Shown here: positions 52,674-60,615 of the stretch, piece by piece
Layout: each line of letters opens with the position of its first letter
How positions within the stretch are numbered: the first letter of the stretch is position 1
NCBI GenBank assembly: GCA_027486345.1
Contig: JAIXPH010000001.1
Location: 1 to 64,000, forward strand
DNA length: 64,000 nt
Direction of reading: 5' to 3'
Source: Paracoccaceae bacterium
GTDB taxonomy: Bacteria > Pseudomonadota > Alphaproteobacteria > Rhodobacterales > Rhodobacteraceae
Program-made: the position numbers and the translations under genes
Notes under the pieces: model-generated
Database searches by the model: none
What the model was told of the DNA's origin: nothing
The model's input: only the letters and a program-made list of their open reading frames with translations

Positions 52674-55070
52674 ATGAACACCCTCCCCGCCCCGCTCATC
52701 GACTGGTTCGCCGCCAAGGGCTGGAGCCTGCACCCGCATCAGCAGGACATGCTCTCCCGCGCCAACGACCCCGCCACCCTGCTCATCGCGCCGACTGGGG
52801 GCGGCAAGACCTTGGCCGGGTTCCTGCCCACACTGGCCGAACTGGCCGACGGCAGGCACAAGGGCCTGCACACCCTTTACATCTCTCCGCTGAAAGCCCT
52901 GACCGCCGACATCCGCCGCAATCTGCGCACACCGGTTGAGGGCGCAAAACTGCCAATCCGGATCGAGGATCGCACCGGCGACACCACCTATACCCAGCGC
53001 CGCCGCCAACGCGCCGACCCGCCGCATATCCTGCTGACCACGCCCGAAAGCCTTGCGCTCTTGCTGTCCTACGAAGACGCCCCCCGCATCTTCGCGGGCC
53101 TCCAACGGGTCATCGTCGACGAAATCCACGCGCTGGCGGAATCCAAACGCGGCGACCAACTTATGCTCTGCCTGTCGCGGCTTGAGACCCTCTCCCCCGG
53201 TCTGCGCCGTGTGGGCCTCTCGGCCACCGTCGAGGACCCGCCCGCCCTCGCGCGCTTCCTGTCGCCCACAGGCTGCGCCATCCTGACCGCCGATCCCGGC
53301 CCGGACCCCGACATCGCTATGCTAGAGACGGATGCCCCCCCGCCATGGTCCGGCGGCGGTGGGCGTTACGCCATCCCCGCGATCCTCAAACAGGTCAAAC
53401 GCCACACCACCACCCTGATCTTCCACAACACCCGCGCCCAGGCGGAACTCTTTTTCCACGACCTCTGGCTGCAGAATGAGGACTCGCTCCCCATCGGCAT
53501 CCACCACGGCTCCCTCGCCCGCGAACAGCGCGAACGGGTCGAGGCCGCGATGACCGAGGGCAAACTGCGCGCCATCGTCTGCACCGGCTCCCTCGACCTT
53601 GGGATCGACTGGGGCGATGTGGACCTCGTGATCCAGGTCGGCGCGCCAAAGAACGTCAAACGTCTGGTGCAACGCATCGGCAGGGCCAACCACCGCTACA
53701 ACGCCCCGTCAAAGGCATTGCTCGTCCCCGCCAACCGCTTTGAGGTCGTGGAATGCCGCGCCGCGCTGGATGCCGTGCGCGACCACACGCTGGATGGCGA
53801 ACCGCGCGGTGCGGGGCCGAAGGATGTGCTCTGCCAGCATATCCTGCTGGTCGCCTGTTCCGCCCCCTTCACCGCCGACGCCCTCTATGCCGAGGTCACT
53901 CGCGCCGGACCCTACGCCGACCTCAGCCGCCGCGACTTCGACGCCTGCCTCGATTTCGTGGCCACCGGCGGCTACGCGCTGGCCGCCTATGACCGCTGGC
54001 AAAGGCTGAAGGAAACCGCAGGCCATTGGCACCTGCGCGACCCGCGCGCGGCGGCGGTGATCCGCCAGAACCTTGGCACCATCATCGACACTGAAACGCT
54101 GAAGGTGCGCCTGAAGAACCGCTTCGGCGGCAGTCCACTGGGAGAGGTGGAGGAAGGCTTCGCCGCCACCCTCACCCCCGGCGACACCTTCCTGATCGGG
54201 GGTGAGATCGTACGCTACGAAGGACTGCGGGAAATGACCGTAGAAGTCACCCGCCAACCGGGGCGAGAGCCGAAGGTCGCCACCTTCAATGGCACCAAGT
54301 TCGCCACATCGACGATGCTGACCGAACGCATCCTGACCATGTTCCAACAGGAGACATGGCCCGACCTGCCCGCCCACACTGCAGGGTGGCTGGCCTTGCA
54401 GCGCGAGGTCAGTCGCCTGCCGCAATCCGACCGGTTGCTGGTGGAATCCTTCCCCCATGACGGGCGCGAGCACCTCGCGATCTACGGCTTTGCGGGCCGC
54501 AACGCGATGCAGACCCTCGCCCTTCTGATCACCAAACGGATGGAAGAGGCGGGCCTCGCTCCCTTGGGCTTTGTCGCCACCGATTACGCAACCCTGATCT
54601 GGGGGCTGGAGCCTGTCACCGATCCCGCCCCCCTGTTCGAACTCGACGCCCTGCGCGACGGGCTGGAAGGCTGGCTTGGCGGCAATGCGGTGATGAAACG
54701 CACCTTCCGCGCCACCGCCATCATCGCGGGCCTGATCGAACGCAGTCACCAGGGGCGGCGCAAATCCGGGCGGCAAGCCACCTTCTCGACCGATATCCTT
54801 TACGACACGCTCAGGAAATACGACCCCGACCACCTGCTTTTGCGCGTCACCCGCGAAGAGGCCGAGCGCGGCCTTGTCGATTTCTCCCGCATCGACGACA
54901 TGCTCGCCCGCGTCCAAGGCCGCATCGACTGCCTGCGCCTCAGCCGCGTCACCCCGCTGGCCGCGCCCCTTTTCCTCGAACCCTCCAAAATCCCGGTCCA
55001 AGGCCAGGGCCGCGAACGCCTGGTCGCCGAAGCCGCCGAACGCCTGATGCGCGACGCAGGCCTTTCCTGA
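52674..55070 (+). CDS. lhr: Ligase-associated DEXH-box DNA helicase (Lhr-like)
   Basis: A 798-residue superfamily 2 helicase. Motif I APTGGGKT near 38-45, motif II DEIH near 147-150, a YISPLKAL-type Ia near 70 and QRIGRANHRYN near 330-340 are present, as in Lhr and the 'ligase-associated DNA damage response' DEXH proteins. It should unwind DNA/RNA hybrids or branched DNA during repair. ATG 52674 is preferred over an upstream in-frame ATG at 52638. PdeM, its partner in this repair set, follows after 164 bp that hold copy C of the recurrent element. The ATP-dependent ligase and exonuclease usually found with them are not in the window. Confidence 0.92.
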   Translation: MNTLPAPLIDWFAAKGWSLHPHQQDMLSRANDPATLLIAPTGGGKTLAGFLPTLAELADGRHKGLHTLYISPLKALTADIRRNLRTPVEGAKLPIRIEDRTGDTTYTQRRRQRADPPHILLTTPESLALLLSYEDAPRIFAGLQRVIVDEIHALAESKRGDQLMLCLSRLETLSPGLRRVGLSATVEDPPALARFLSPTGCAILTADPGPDPDIAMLETDAPPPWSGGGGRYAIPAILKQVKRHTTTLIFHNTRAQAELFFHDLWLQNEDSLPIGIHHGSLAREQRERVEAAMTEGKLRAIVCTGSLDLGIDWGDVDLVIQVGAPKNVKRLVQRIGRANHRYNAPSKALLVPANRFEVVECRAALDAVRDHTLDGEPRGAGPKDVLCQHILLVACSAPFTADALYAEVTRAGPYADLSRRDFDACLDFVATGGYALAAYDRWQRLKETAGHWHLRDPRAAAVIRQNLGTIIDTETLKVRLKNRFGGSPLGEVEEGFAATLTPGDTFLIGGEIVRYEGLREMTVEVTRQPGREPKVATFNGTKFATSTMLTERILTMFQQETWPDLPAHTAGWLALQREVSRLPQSDRLLVESFPHDGREHLAIYGFAGRNAMQTLALLITKRMEEAGLAPLGFVATDYATLIWGLEPVTDPAPLFELDALRDGLEGWLGGNAVMKRTFRATAIIAGLIERSHQGRRKSGRQATFSTDILYDTLRKYDPDHLLLRVTREEAERGLVDFSRIDDMLARVQGRIDCLRLSRVTPLAAPLFLEPSKIPVQGQGRERLVAEAAERLMRDAGLS

Positions 55071-55074
55071 CCCC

Positions 55075-55177
55075 TTCCCCGTTGCCCAAATATCCACGGG
55101 GGCGGCGCCCGCTTGCGGGCGACGGAGGGGGCAGTCAGCCCCCTTTTGCCCGATGCAAGCCGAAGGCGGCATCGGGT
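55075..55177 (+). repeat. Recurrent 3' element, copy C (core plus three hairpins)
   Basis: TTCCCCGTTGCCCAAATATC (from 55075) begins 5 bp after the lhr stop. Stems follow: CGCCCGC/GCGGGCG (55106-55112 with 55115-55121), AGGGGGC/GCCCCCT (55126-55132 with 55138-55144) then TTT, and GCCCGATGC/GCATCGGGT (55148-55156 with 55169-55177, one G-T). The order matches copies A and B with different stem sequences. Confidence 0.7.
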
Positions 55178-55234
55178 GCATCGCATGCGCGGGCTTGCCC
55201 GCGCGCAATCTTGCAAGCGGCGGTCGGATGAGCC

Positions 55235-55897
55235 ATGCCATGGGCCATGACACCCTACGCCTTCACCCTTGCCGATACGGACCTGATCGCGCTGCCCTCG
55301 GGCGGTCTTTACTGGCCCGCACAATCCACGCTCTGCGTGTCAGACCTGCACTTGGGCAAATCCGGACGCATGGCGCGGCGCGGCGGCACCCTCTTGCCGC
55401 CCTATGAGGTGCGCGCGACGCTGGAAAAACTGGACGCCGACATCGAGGCCACACGTCCTGCGCGTGTGATCTGTTTGGGCGACAGCTTTGACGACCTCAC
55501 CGCGGTGGGAGAGTTGGAGGATCACGCCCGGCTCTGGCTTGCCCGTCTGATGGCCGGGCGCGATTGGGTCTGGATCGAGGGCAACCACGACGCTGGCCCG
55601 GTCGAGATTGGCGGTACCCACCGCGCCAACCTGCGCCTCGGCCCGCTGACATTCCGCCACATCGCCACCCCGGCACGCGGCGAAATCTCGGGCCATTACC
55701 ACCCCAAGGCGCGGCTGGGCGGCACGGCACGGCCCTGTTTCCTCTTGGATGCCGACCGGCTGATCCTGCCCGCCTACGGCCATTACACCGGCGGTCTGCG
55801 CTGCGAGGACCCGGTGCTGCAAGCCCTGATGCATCCCAAGGCGCTGGCCATCCTGACCGGCCCGCGCGCCATCGCGATGCCGATGCCGCGCGCCTAA
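55235..55897 (+). CDS. pdeM: Ligase-associated metallophosphoesterase PdeM
   Basis: A 220-residue metallo-endonuclease/phosphatase of DNA repair. Metal motifs are SDLHLGKSGRMARRG near 34-48 (Asp, His), LGDSFDDL near 75-82 (Asp), EGNHD near 111-115 (Asn, His) and GEISGHYHPKARLG near 148-161 (His-x-His). It follows lhr, the helicase partner. ATG 55235 starts the frame; ATG 55247 is close behind. It is convergent with the LytTR gene, overlapping by 4 bp. Confidence 0.88.
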   Translation: MPWAMTPYAFTLADTDLIALPSGGLYWPAQSTLCVSDLHLGKSGRMARRGGTLLPPYEVRATLEKLDADIEATRPARVICLGDSFDDLTAVGELEDHARLWLARLMAGRDWVWIEGNHDAGPVEIGGTHRANLRLGPLTFRHIATPARGEISGHYHPKARLGGTARPCFLLDADRLILPAYGHYTGGLRCEDPVLQALMHPKALAILTGPRAIAMPMPRA

Positions 55898-56664
55898 AGC
55901 AGGCCGCGCTCGGCCAGCGCCTCGCGGAAGCTGCGGCTGACGGGCAGTCGCTGATCGCCGCTGAGCACGAAATACTTACCACCCTCGCGCTCGACACCGT
56001 CAATCGCCGACCACGCCACCCAGTGCGAGCGGTGGATCTGCGCGCCTTGGACCGGCGCCACCTCGGCCATGGCATCGGAAAACCGCATCAGGATCGTCCC
56101 CGTCCCTGCCGTGGTCCGCACATCGACATAATGATCGCGCCCTGTCAGCGACAACAGCGCGCCCTGCACCTGCGGCTCCAGACGGGCGACGACACGGGGC
56201 AGGTCCGGGGCAGAGTCCGTATCGGCCTGCGGCACGGACATGGCCGCTTTCGGGGTCAACTCCAGATGACGGACCGAGGACAGCGCCAAGGCGGTCAGGA
56301 ACAGGAAGGCCATCGTCTCATTGGCCTGCGAGGTGACGATGGCCACCGACAGTTCCGTCATCCCGGCAGCAAAGGCGCGGATCGGCAGCGTCAGCACAAG
56401 GGCCACCACCGCCGCCGCGATGACCAGATCGCGTTTGCGCGGCGCGGTGCCGGACAGGCGGCCAATCACATCCATCACGATGGCGGACAGGCTGATCATG
56501 GCGATCACGACCAGCGCCCAGAACAGCACCCGGTGTTCGAAGGCGCAACTGTGCAGGGTTCCCAATGGCCCCCCCAGGGCGAGCAGGACAGTCAGGCCGG
56601 CCCAGACAAGCAGCGCCCGTGGCCCGCGAAACTCTGCGCGCAAATCATCAAGATAGGCGTGCAT
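55894..56664 (-). CDS. Membrane-bound LytTR-family transcriptional regulator
   Basis: A 256-residue regulator with an unusual plan. The first about 135 residues hold four hydrophobic helices (LLVWAGLTVLLALGGPLG; ALVVIAMISLSAIVMDVIG; LVIAAAVVALVLTLPIRAF; MAFLFLTALALSSV), then a linker, and the C-terminal about 95 residues form a LytTR DNA-binding domain (DHYVDVRTTAGTGTILMRFSD; VQGAQIHRSHWVAWSAIDGV; LPVSRSFREALAERG). The DNA-binding part would be on the cytoplasmic side of the inner membrane. A palindrome covers the Shine-Dalgarno region. The signal sensed is unknown. Confidence 0.85.
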   Translation of the reverse strand: MHAYLDDLRAEFRGPRALLVWAGLTVLLALGGPLGTLHSCAFEHRVLFWALVVIAMISLSAIVMDVIGRLSGTAPRKRDLVIAAAVVALVLTLPIRAFAAGMTELSVAIVTSQANETMAFLFLTALALSSVRHLELTPKAAMSVPQADTDSAPDLPRVVARLEPQVQGALLSLTGRDHYVDVRTTAGTGTILMRFSDAMAEVAPVQGAQIHRSHWVAWSAIDGVEREGGKYFVLSGDQRLPVSRSFREALAERGLL

Positions 56665-56672
56665 CCCCAGTC

Positions 56673-56689
56673 CCTTCCCAATGGGAAGG
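56673..56689. promoter_or_regulatory. Inverted repeat at the LytTR gene start
   Basis: CCTTCCCA-A-TGGGAAGG has perfect 8-bp arms around one base and lies 9-25 bp before the ATG of the LytTR gene, overlapping the GGGAAGGG Shine-Dalgarno. It may be an operator or an RNA stem that hides the ribosome site. Confidence 0.45.
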
Positions 56690-56792
56690 TAGCTAGAGCT
56701 TTCCCGCACGGCTGGCAATAGAGTCGCGCGGCACAACCGGGGCAGATGCCCCGTTTCCCGTTTCCCATGCAGAGCGGCCTTCTGGACGCGAT

Positions 56793-57683
56793 CTAAGCCG
56801 TCAGCCCTTCCGGCTCTGCCAGCCCATTGGCACGGCAGCAGGCGGTCAGGGTATTGGCCAGAAGGCAGGCGATGGTCATCGGCCCCACCCCACCCGGAAC
56901 CGGCGTGATCGCGCCCGCGACGGCGGCGGCACTTTCGTAATGCACGTCCCCCACCAGCTTGATCTTGCCATCTTTTTCGATGCGGTTGATGCCCACGTCG
57001 ATCACCGTCGCCCCCGGCTTGACCCAATCGCCGGGGATCATCTCGGGACGCCCCACGGCGGCGACAAGGATATCCGCGCGGCGGCAGACCTCGGCCAGGT
57101 CCTTGGTGCGGCTGTGCGCAATCGTCACCGTGCAGCTATCCCCCAGCAGCAGTTGCGCCATCGGCTTGCCCACAATGTTGGACCGGCCCACCACCACGGC
57201 ATTCATCCCGGCCAAAGACCCGTGATGATCGCGCAGCATCATCAGGCAACCCAAGGGCGTGCAGGGCACCATCGACTTTTGCCCGGTGCCCAAAAGACCG
57301 ACGTTTGAGATATGGAAGCCGTCCACATCCTTGGCCGGATCAATCGCATTGATGACCAGATCGCTGTCCAGATGCTTGGGCAGCGGCAGTTGCACGAGGA
57401 TGCCATGGACCGCCGGATCGGCGTTCAGCGTGGCGATCAGCGCCAGAAGATCAGGCTCGGACGTGTCAGCAGAGAGCTTGTGTTCAAAGCTGTTCATCCC
57501 CGCCTCATGGGTCTGCACGCCCTTGTTGCGCACATAGACTTGGCTGGCCGGGTCTTCGCCCACCAGCACCACGGCCAGACCGGGGGTGATCCCGTTCTCT
57601 TCCTTCAACCGCGCCACATGCGCGGCAACCTGCGCGCGCACTTTGGCCGCAAAAGCCTTGCCGTCGATCACCGTGGCCGTCAT
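56793..57683 (-). CDS. folD: Methylenetetrahydrofolate dehydrogenase/cyclohydrolase
   Basis: A bifunctional enzyme converting 5,10-methylene-THF to 10-formyl-THF with NADP. It has 296 residues. Motifs [15 protein letters not shown] near 37-51 and [10 protein letters not shown] near 95-104, together with [17 protein letters not shown] near 162-178, are diagnostic. ATG 57683 ([15 protein letters not shown]) is the family start. It lies 4 bp after a chorismate mutase and 390 bp after fhs, forming fhs-aroQ-folD; fhs supplies the 10-formyl-THF to the same pool. Confidence 0.97.
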   Translation of the reverse strand: MTATVIDGKAFAAKVRAQVAAHVARLKEENGITPGLAVVLVGEDPASQVYVRNKGVQTHEAGMNSFEHKLSADTSEPDLLALIATLNADPAVHGILVQLPLPKHLDSDLVINAIDPAKDVDGFHISNVGLLGTGQKSMVPCTPLGCLMMLRDHHGSLAGMNAVVVGRSNIVGKPMAQLLLGDSCTVTIAHSRTKDLAEVCRRADILVAAVGRPEMIPGDWVKPGATVIDVGINRIEKDGKIKLVGDVHYESAAAVAGAITPVPGGVGPMTIACLLANTLTACCRANGLAEPEGLTA

Positions 57684-57687
57684 GTCG

Positions 57688-58002
57688 TCATCCCTTCCGA
57701 AGGCTGTCCGGCCCAAGGCGGTTCTCTTCCCGCGCGATGGACCAATCGATCAACCGCCGCCACAGCTTTTCCACCAGTTCGGGCGGCAGCCCGTGGGTGG
57801 TGGCGTGGCGACGGACGTTTTGCACCACCTCTTCCACGCGGCTGTCGATGCGTGCGGGAAGGTCGGCCCCCGCTTTGATCTCTGCCGCGCGGTCGATGTA
57901 ACTCGCCCGCTCTGCGAACAGGCGGACGAGGGTTTCGTCCAGCCTGTCAATCTCGGCCCGGATATGGGCCATGGTCGTGCAGTCCGCAGGTGCCTTTGTC
58001 AT
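57688..58002 (-). CDS. aroQ: Chorismate mutase, AroQ class
   Basis: Converts chorismate to prephenate for Phe and Tyr. It has 104 residues and is predicted all-helical. The motifs [20 protein letters not shown] near 17-36, AAEIKAG near 38 and a C-terminal [19 protein letters not shown] are typical of AroQ. Arg and Lys at the usual active-site positions are seen. It sits between fhs and folD in the same direction (71 bp after fhs, 4 bp before folD), an odd place for a shikimate enzyme. Isochorismate-pyruvate lyase is a weaker option. Confidence 0.85.
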   Translation of the reverse strand: MTKAPADCTTMAHIRAEIDRLDETLVRLFAERASYIDRAAEIKAGADLPARIDSRVEEVVQNVRRHATTHGLPPELVEKLWRRLIDWSIAREENRLGPDSLRKG

Positions 58003-58073
58003 CGCGCCGCCCCTTTTGCTGTCAGGCCGCGAGGTAAGCCCCCGCGACCTGAATAACAAGGCGGCAAGGTGAC

Positions 58074-59750
58074 TTAGAACAGCCCCTCGACATGGCCCAG
58101 ATCGTTCAGGCGGATGACTTCCGCCGACGGAACCTTGGGCAGACCCGGCATCGTCATGATCTCCCCGCAGATCGCCACGATGAAACCCGCACCCGCCGAC
58201 AGCCGCACTTCGCGCACCGGGACCGTGTGACCCGTGGGCGCACCGCGCACGGTCGGATCGGTGGTGAAGCTGTACTGCGTCTTGGCGATGCAAATCGGCA
58301 GATGGCCATAGCCCGCCGCTTCCCAGGTCTTGAGCTGGTCACGGATCGACTTGTCGGCAATCACCTCTTGCGCATGGTAGATGCGCTTGGCGATGGTCTC
58401 GATCTTCTGGAACAGCGGCATCTCGTCGGGGTACAGCGGCGCGAAGTTGGACACGCCTGCCTCGGCCAGTTGCACGACCTTATGCGCCAGGTCTTCGATG
58501 CCCGCCGAGCCTTGCGCCCAATGCTTGCACAGGATCGCCTCTGCGCCTTGCGCGGCAACGAATTCCTTTACGGCCTGCACTTCGGCATCGGTGTCGCTGT
58601 AGAAGTGGTTGATCGCGACAACGACCGGCACGCCAAAGGATTTGACGTTGGCGATGTGGCGGCCAAGGTTCGGGCAGCCTTTCTTGACCGCTTCGACATT
58701 CTCGGTCCCGAGGTCGGCCTTGGCGACACCGCCGTTCATCTTCATCGCGCGCACAGTGGCCACGATCACGGCAGCGGCAGGCTTCAGGCCAGCCTTGCGG
58801 CACTTGATGTCAAAGAACTTTTCCGCGCCAAGGTCAGCGCCAAAGCCAGCCTCGGTCACGACATATTCGCCCAGTTTCAGCGCCGTGGTAGTGGCGATGA
58901 CAGAGTTGCAGCCGTGGGCGATGTTGGCAAACGGCCCGCCATGCACGAAGGCCGGGTTGTTTTCCAGCGTCTGCACAAGGTTCGGCTGCATCGCGTCTTT
59001 CAGCAGCACGGTCATGGCGCCGTCCGCCTTGATGTCGCGGCAGTAGATCGGGGTCTTGGCGCGGGTATAGGCCACCACGATGTCGCCCAGACGCTTTTGC
59101 AGGTCGGGCAGGTCTTTGGACAGGCAAAGGATCGCCATGACTTCGGAGGCCACGGTGATGTCAAAGCCGGTCTGACGCGGGAAGCCATTCGACACGCCGC
59201 CCAAGGACACCACGATGTCGCGCAGGGCGCGGTCGTTCATGTCCATCACGCGACGCCACACGATGCGGCGTTCGTCGATGTCCAGATCATTGCCCCAGTA
59301 GATGTGGTTGTCGATCATCGCCGACAGCAGGTTGTGGGCAGAGGTGATGGCGTGGAAGTCGCCGGTGAAGTGAAGGTTCATCTCCTCCATCGGCACGACC
59401 TGCGCGTAACCGCCGCCCGCCGCGCCGCCCTTCATCCCGAAGTTCGGGCCAAGCGAGGCTTCACGGATGCAGACCACGGCCTTTTTGCCGATGCGGTTCA
59501 GGCCATCGCCCAGACCCACGGTGGTGGTGGTCTTGCCTTCGCCTGCCGGGGTGGGGTTGATCGCGGTGACAAGGATCAGCTTGCCATCCGGGCGATCCGC
59601 CAGCGATTTGATGAACTCTTGCCCGACCTTGGCCTTGTCATGGCCATAGGGCAGCAGGTGTTCTGCCGGGATGCCCAGCTTTGCGCCGATCTCCATGATC
59701 GGCTTTTTGGTCGCCTCGCGGGCGATTTCGATGTCGGTCTTGACTGCCAT
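58074..59750 (-). CDS. fhs: Formate-tetrahydrofolate ligase
   Basis: Ligates formate to THF with ATP to give 10-formyl-THF. It has 558 residues. The P-loop-like [14 protein letters not shown] is near 65-78, with the [11 protein letters not shown] and [14 protein letters not shown] motifs that follow near 115 and 133. ATG 59750 has a GGAGGG 8 bp upstream. It is the first gene of fhs-aroQ-folD. A perfect 16-bp palindrome lies about 112 bp upstream of the ATG and nearly matches the one before glyA. Confidence 0.98.
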   Translation of the reverse strand: MAVKTDIEIAREATKKPIMEIGAKLGIPAEHLLPYGHDKAKVGQEFIKSLADRPDGKLILVTAINPTPAGEGKTTTTVGLGDGLNRIGKKAVVCIREASLGPNFGMKGGAAGGGYAQVVPMEEMNLHFTGDFHAITSAHNLLSAMIDNHIYWGNDLDIDERRIVWRRVMDMNDRALRDIVVSLGGVSNGFPRQTGFDITVASEVMAILCLSKDLPDLQKRLGDIVVAYTRAKTPIYCRDIKADGAMTVLLKDAMQPNLVQTLENNPAFVHGGPFANIAHGCNSVIATTTALKLGEYVVTEAGFGADLGAEKFFDIKCRKAGLKPAAAVIVATVRAMKMNGGVAKADLGTENVEAVKKGCPNLGRHIANVKSFGVPVVVAINHFYSDTDAEVQAVKEFVAAQGAEAILCKHWAQGSAGIEDLAHKVVQLAEAGVSNFAPLYPDEMPLFQKIETIAKRIYHAQEVIADKSIRDQLKTWEAAGYGHLPICIAKTQYSFTTDPTVRGAPTGHTVPVREVRLSAGAGFIVAICGEIMTMPGLPKVPSAEVIRLNDLGHVEGLF

Positions 59751-59861
59751 GTTCGGTCCCTCCCCAGGGCGCATACCCTCGTCTGGCCCTTTGCTTAACG
59801 GCGCAGCGCAGGCCGACAAGGCGGGATTGCGACACCTTCCCCGCCAAATCCGCCAGTTGCC

Positions 59862-59877
59862 GTTTCCGATCGGAAAC
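59862..59877. promoter_or_regulatory. 16-bp palindrome upstream of fhs, shared with glyA
   Basis: GTTTCCGATCGGAAAC is a perfect palindrome, centred about 120 bp before the fhs ATG. It differs from the glyA site (22189-22204) by one base. Both sites lie at nearly the same distance from their genes, so a common regulator is likely. Confidence 0.7.
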
Positions 59878-59931
59878 AGCGGAACGCATTGGCGGAATCG
59901 CGGCACTTCTGGAATATTCGTTCCAGGAAGA

Positions 59932-60531
59932 TCAGCCGCGGCGCGCCTGTTCCAGATGCGCCCAGACCGGCTGATCCGGGATATGCAGCCGAACCTCTTC
60001 GCCCACCGAAAACACGCCCTCGCGCTCGACCCAAGCGGTCAGGCCACGGCGGCCCTTGGCGGCGGCCTTGAACTTGGACCCAAAGCCGGGAAGGCGGGCC
60101 TCGATCGGTTTGGCGGGCAGGGTGCAGGGACGGTTTTCCATATCCACCACCACGGTCGCGCCCCCTGCCCCCTGCAAGCGGCTGGAGGGCGGGATATGGC
60201 TGAAATCGGGAATGCCTTCGATCACCATCGTTGCGCCCACAAGCGCCGGGTCCAGCGCCGCCACCCCCATCTTGGCGGCAATCGCGGCCAGATCCTCGGC
60301 CGACAGGATCGCGAGTTGGCGCGTGTTGCGGATGGTTGTGCCACGCGGGTATTGCGCCGTCACACGGCTACAGGATGGCCGGGTCTCCCCGCCATGCGAC
60401 TCCCCGTCTGGCCCCGCAAAGGTCACGGGCAGTCGGTCCACGGCGGCGGCCTCAAGGGCGGCGGCGCGGTCGCGCACCACCCCCAGCCACAGGATACGTC
60501 CGACAAAGGCGGTGGGGATCAGGGCGGGCAT
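59932..60531 (-). CDS. MOSC-domain protein
   Basis: A 199-residue protein with a MOSC (molybdenum-cofactor sulfurase C-terminal) domain. Family members bind sulfur on a Cys and may carry sulfur for cofactors or detoxify. Candidate Cys residues lie at [13 protein letters not shown] near 55-67 and [12 protein letters not shown] near 134-145, the latter the likely sulfur site. ATG 60531 (MPALIPTAF) is chosen; the upstream frame to 60603 overlaps the ftsH terminator. Partner genes are not visible. Confidence 0.85.
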   Translation of the reverse strand: MPALIPTAFVGRILWLGVVRDRAAALEAAAVDRLPVTFAGPDGESHGGETRPSCSRVTAQYPRGTTIRNTRQLAILSAEDLAAIAAKMGVAALDPALVGATMVIEGIPDFSHIPPSSRLQGAGGATVVVDMENRPCTLPAKPIEARLPGFGSKFKAAAKGRRGLTAWVEREGVFSVGEEVRLHIPDQPVWAHLEQARRG

Positions 60532-60563
60532 AGGGACGGTCCATCGTTGAGGGCAGAAATGCG

Positions 60564-60593
60564 AAAACCCCGATCCATCAGGACCGGGGTTTT
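60564..60593 (-). terminator. Intrinsic terminator between ftsH and the MOSC gene
   Basis: AAAACCCCG (60564-60572) pairs with CGGGGTTTT (60585-60593) and the stem extends inward with one mismatch to an ATCA loop. T-runs occur on both strands. It ends the cpoB-tilS-ftsH run, 23 bp after the ftsH stop. Confidence 0.8.
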
Positions 60594-60615
60594 CTGGTAA
60601 CATAGGATCAGCGGA

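Noticed and set aside
58092-59798. 568-residue plus-strand frame over fhs
   Set aside because: Antisense to the unmistakable formate-THF ligase; His/Arg/Gln-rich composition typical of shadow frames.
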